From Actinomycetes bacterium (GTDB taxonomy: Bacteria; Actinomycetota; Actinomycetes; Actinomycetales; Dermatophilaceae): 45,481 nt of DNA. Made by a program: the position numbers and the translations under genes. The DNA lies in assembly GCA_029552065.1 (NCBI GenBank), contig JAKPEG010000132.1:1-45481 (forward strand), in the 5' to 3' direction. Of the stretch, positions 44,733 through 45,481 are shown piece by piece (position 1 is the stretch's first letter; the number at the start of each line of letters is the position of its first letter). The notes under the pieces were generated by a model. It did not search any database. It worked only from the letters and a program-made list of their open reading frames with translations, and was not told where the DNA came from.

Positions 44733-45481
44733 CGGTCGCCGCCGACATAGCGATAGAAGAAGCCCTTGCCCCGCCGGTTGTCCCGCGAGGGTGCGACGAC
44801 GCCCTCGTCTTCGAGTGCCTTGAGGACCCCGCCGACGTTGCTGGCGTGCGCGTCGACGATGCTGGCCAATTCCGTCGAGCTGATCCGACCGCGAGTCGCG
44901 GCATAGCCGGCGGCGATCATCGGCCGGCTGGGCCAGGCTCTGCGCCGGCCCTGAGCCTCGTCCAGCCGATCGAGAGCCACCTTGGCCGGGGTGGACAGTC
45001 GCCATGTCTCCTCGGCGCCGGCTGGCACACCGCTGACCCGCTCGATGAGAGGGACACCGGCATGACGCAGGCCCGCGACCACCTTGATGGCTCCGCGCGC
45101 CTCCTCGACGGTCAACTGGATCAGCGGCGCCACGGTCGCCACATCGGCCCATCCCTCCCGCACGACCCGACGGAGGACCAGGAGGCAGTGAAGATCACGT
45201 CGGTGTTCCTCCGGCAGGACCTCGGTGAGCCAGGCCATCCAGGCGATGTCCACGTTGTCGCCGACCAAGGCAGCTTGGACGTAAGGCCCGACGACCTCCC
45301 GGATCGCGGGGGGCTCATGCCCGACGGCGATCATCTCCCGCACCATCCGGTCCACCCCCTGACCCTCGCGTTCGGCGATTCTCAGGGCGGCGAGCAGCTC
45401 GGTGAGGGAGCGGTTTCGCGACTTCGAGGGGTGGGTGAGGATGTTGTGCTCGTTGACGCCGCCCACGAATCCGCCGGGGCT
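44729..45481 (-). CDS. AlbA_2 (Schlafen-like) ATP-binding-domain protein, C-terminal part
   Basis: The final 250 residues are in the window; the N terminus lies beyond base 45481. The visible start reads PGGFVGGVNEHNILTHPSKS and RTSLTEL-like text, followed by RIAEREGQGVDRMVREMIAV, the C-terminal part of the RecG-like/AlbA_2 family of putative DNA-binding regulators. A C-terminal winged helix (TELASIVDAHASNVGGVLKA) and a FFYRYVGG end follow. In type I restriction loci such genes often sit between hsdS and hsdR. It is translationally coupled to hsdR (ATGA). Confidence 0.82.
   Translation of the reverse strand, partial: SPGGFVGGVNEHNILTHPSKSRNRSLTELLAALRIAEREGQGVDRMVREMIAVGHEPPAIREVVGPYVQAALVGDNVDIAWMAWLTEVLPEEHRRDLHCLLVLRRVVREGWADVATVAPLIQLTVEEARGAIKVVAGLRHAGVPLIERVSGVPAGAEETWRLSTPAKVALDRLDEAQGRRRAWPSRPMIAAGYAATRGRISSTELASIVDAHASNVGGVLKALEDEGVVAPSRDNRRGKGFFYRYVGGDR

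Overview
The window is very GC-rich actinobacterial DNA. GTG starts, translationally coupled ATGA/GTGA overlaps and leaderless-looking starts are common. An F420-type LLM oxidoreductase, a class-E (LAXTG) sortase signal and a HutF-type histidine route point to a high-GC actinomycete, most likely of the Intrasporangiaceae/Dermatophilaceae type (inference; no rRNA or other taxonomic marker is present).

Region 1 (1-10.7 kb) is amino-acid catabolism. A 5-oxoprolinase set (pxpA-pxpB-pxpC, the last cut by the window edge) is followed on the same strand by the histidine-utilisation operon hutU - M20 amidohydrolase - hutF - hutI. hutH lies apart and diverges from an IclR-family regulator (hutR). The same 16-bp palindrome (GTCCCAKATCTGGGAC) sits in the hutH/hutR intergenic region and upstream of hutU, so one regulator probably controls both transcription units. 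No hutG is present; the M20 enzyme is the candidate N-formylglutamate deformylase. A vapBC pair and the tail of a lost beta-helix protein lie between hutU and hutH.

Region 2 (10.7-20 kb) is ordinary chromosome: a CPA1 antiporter, a DinB-fold protein, a Nudix and nitrilase pair, a PQQ-type sugar dehydrogenase lipoprotein, an LLM oxidoreductase, a Zn-ribbon Nudix hydrolase, and a phosphotransferase - acyl-CoA dehydrogenase - thioesterase operon.

Region 3 (20.1-28.2 kb) is one giant secreted protein of 2639 residues. It carries about 16 DUF11 repeats, an SdrD-B-like Ca-binding domain and an LAGTG sortase-E tail.

Region 4 (28.2-45.5 kb) is an accessory, defence-like island. It holds two more vapBC pairs, an EVE-domain protein, a class II Fic protein, a polymorphic toxin - candidate immunity - KptA operon, a DUF4214 protein, two paralogous DUF6318 + PKD cassettes, and a type I restriction HsdR preceded by an AlbA_2-type protein. 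Between them lie gene remnants: a flavodoxin lacking its N terminus, a GNAT and an HsdR with internal deletions, a PKD 3' end, and a Doc and a nuclease-like fragment. A family of palindromic repeats (R1-R4) sits 50-70 bp downstream of the stop codons of four minus-strand genes in this island.

Across the whole window the heptamer GGCATAC/GTATGCC is strikingly frequent, even where it forces the rare codons GCA or TAT.
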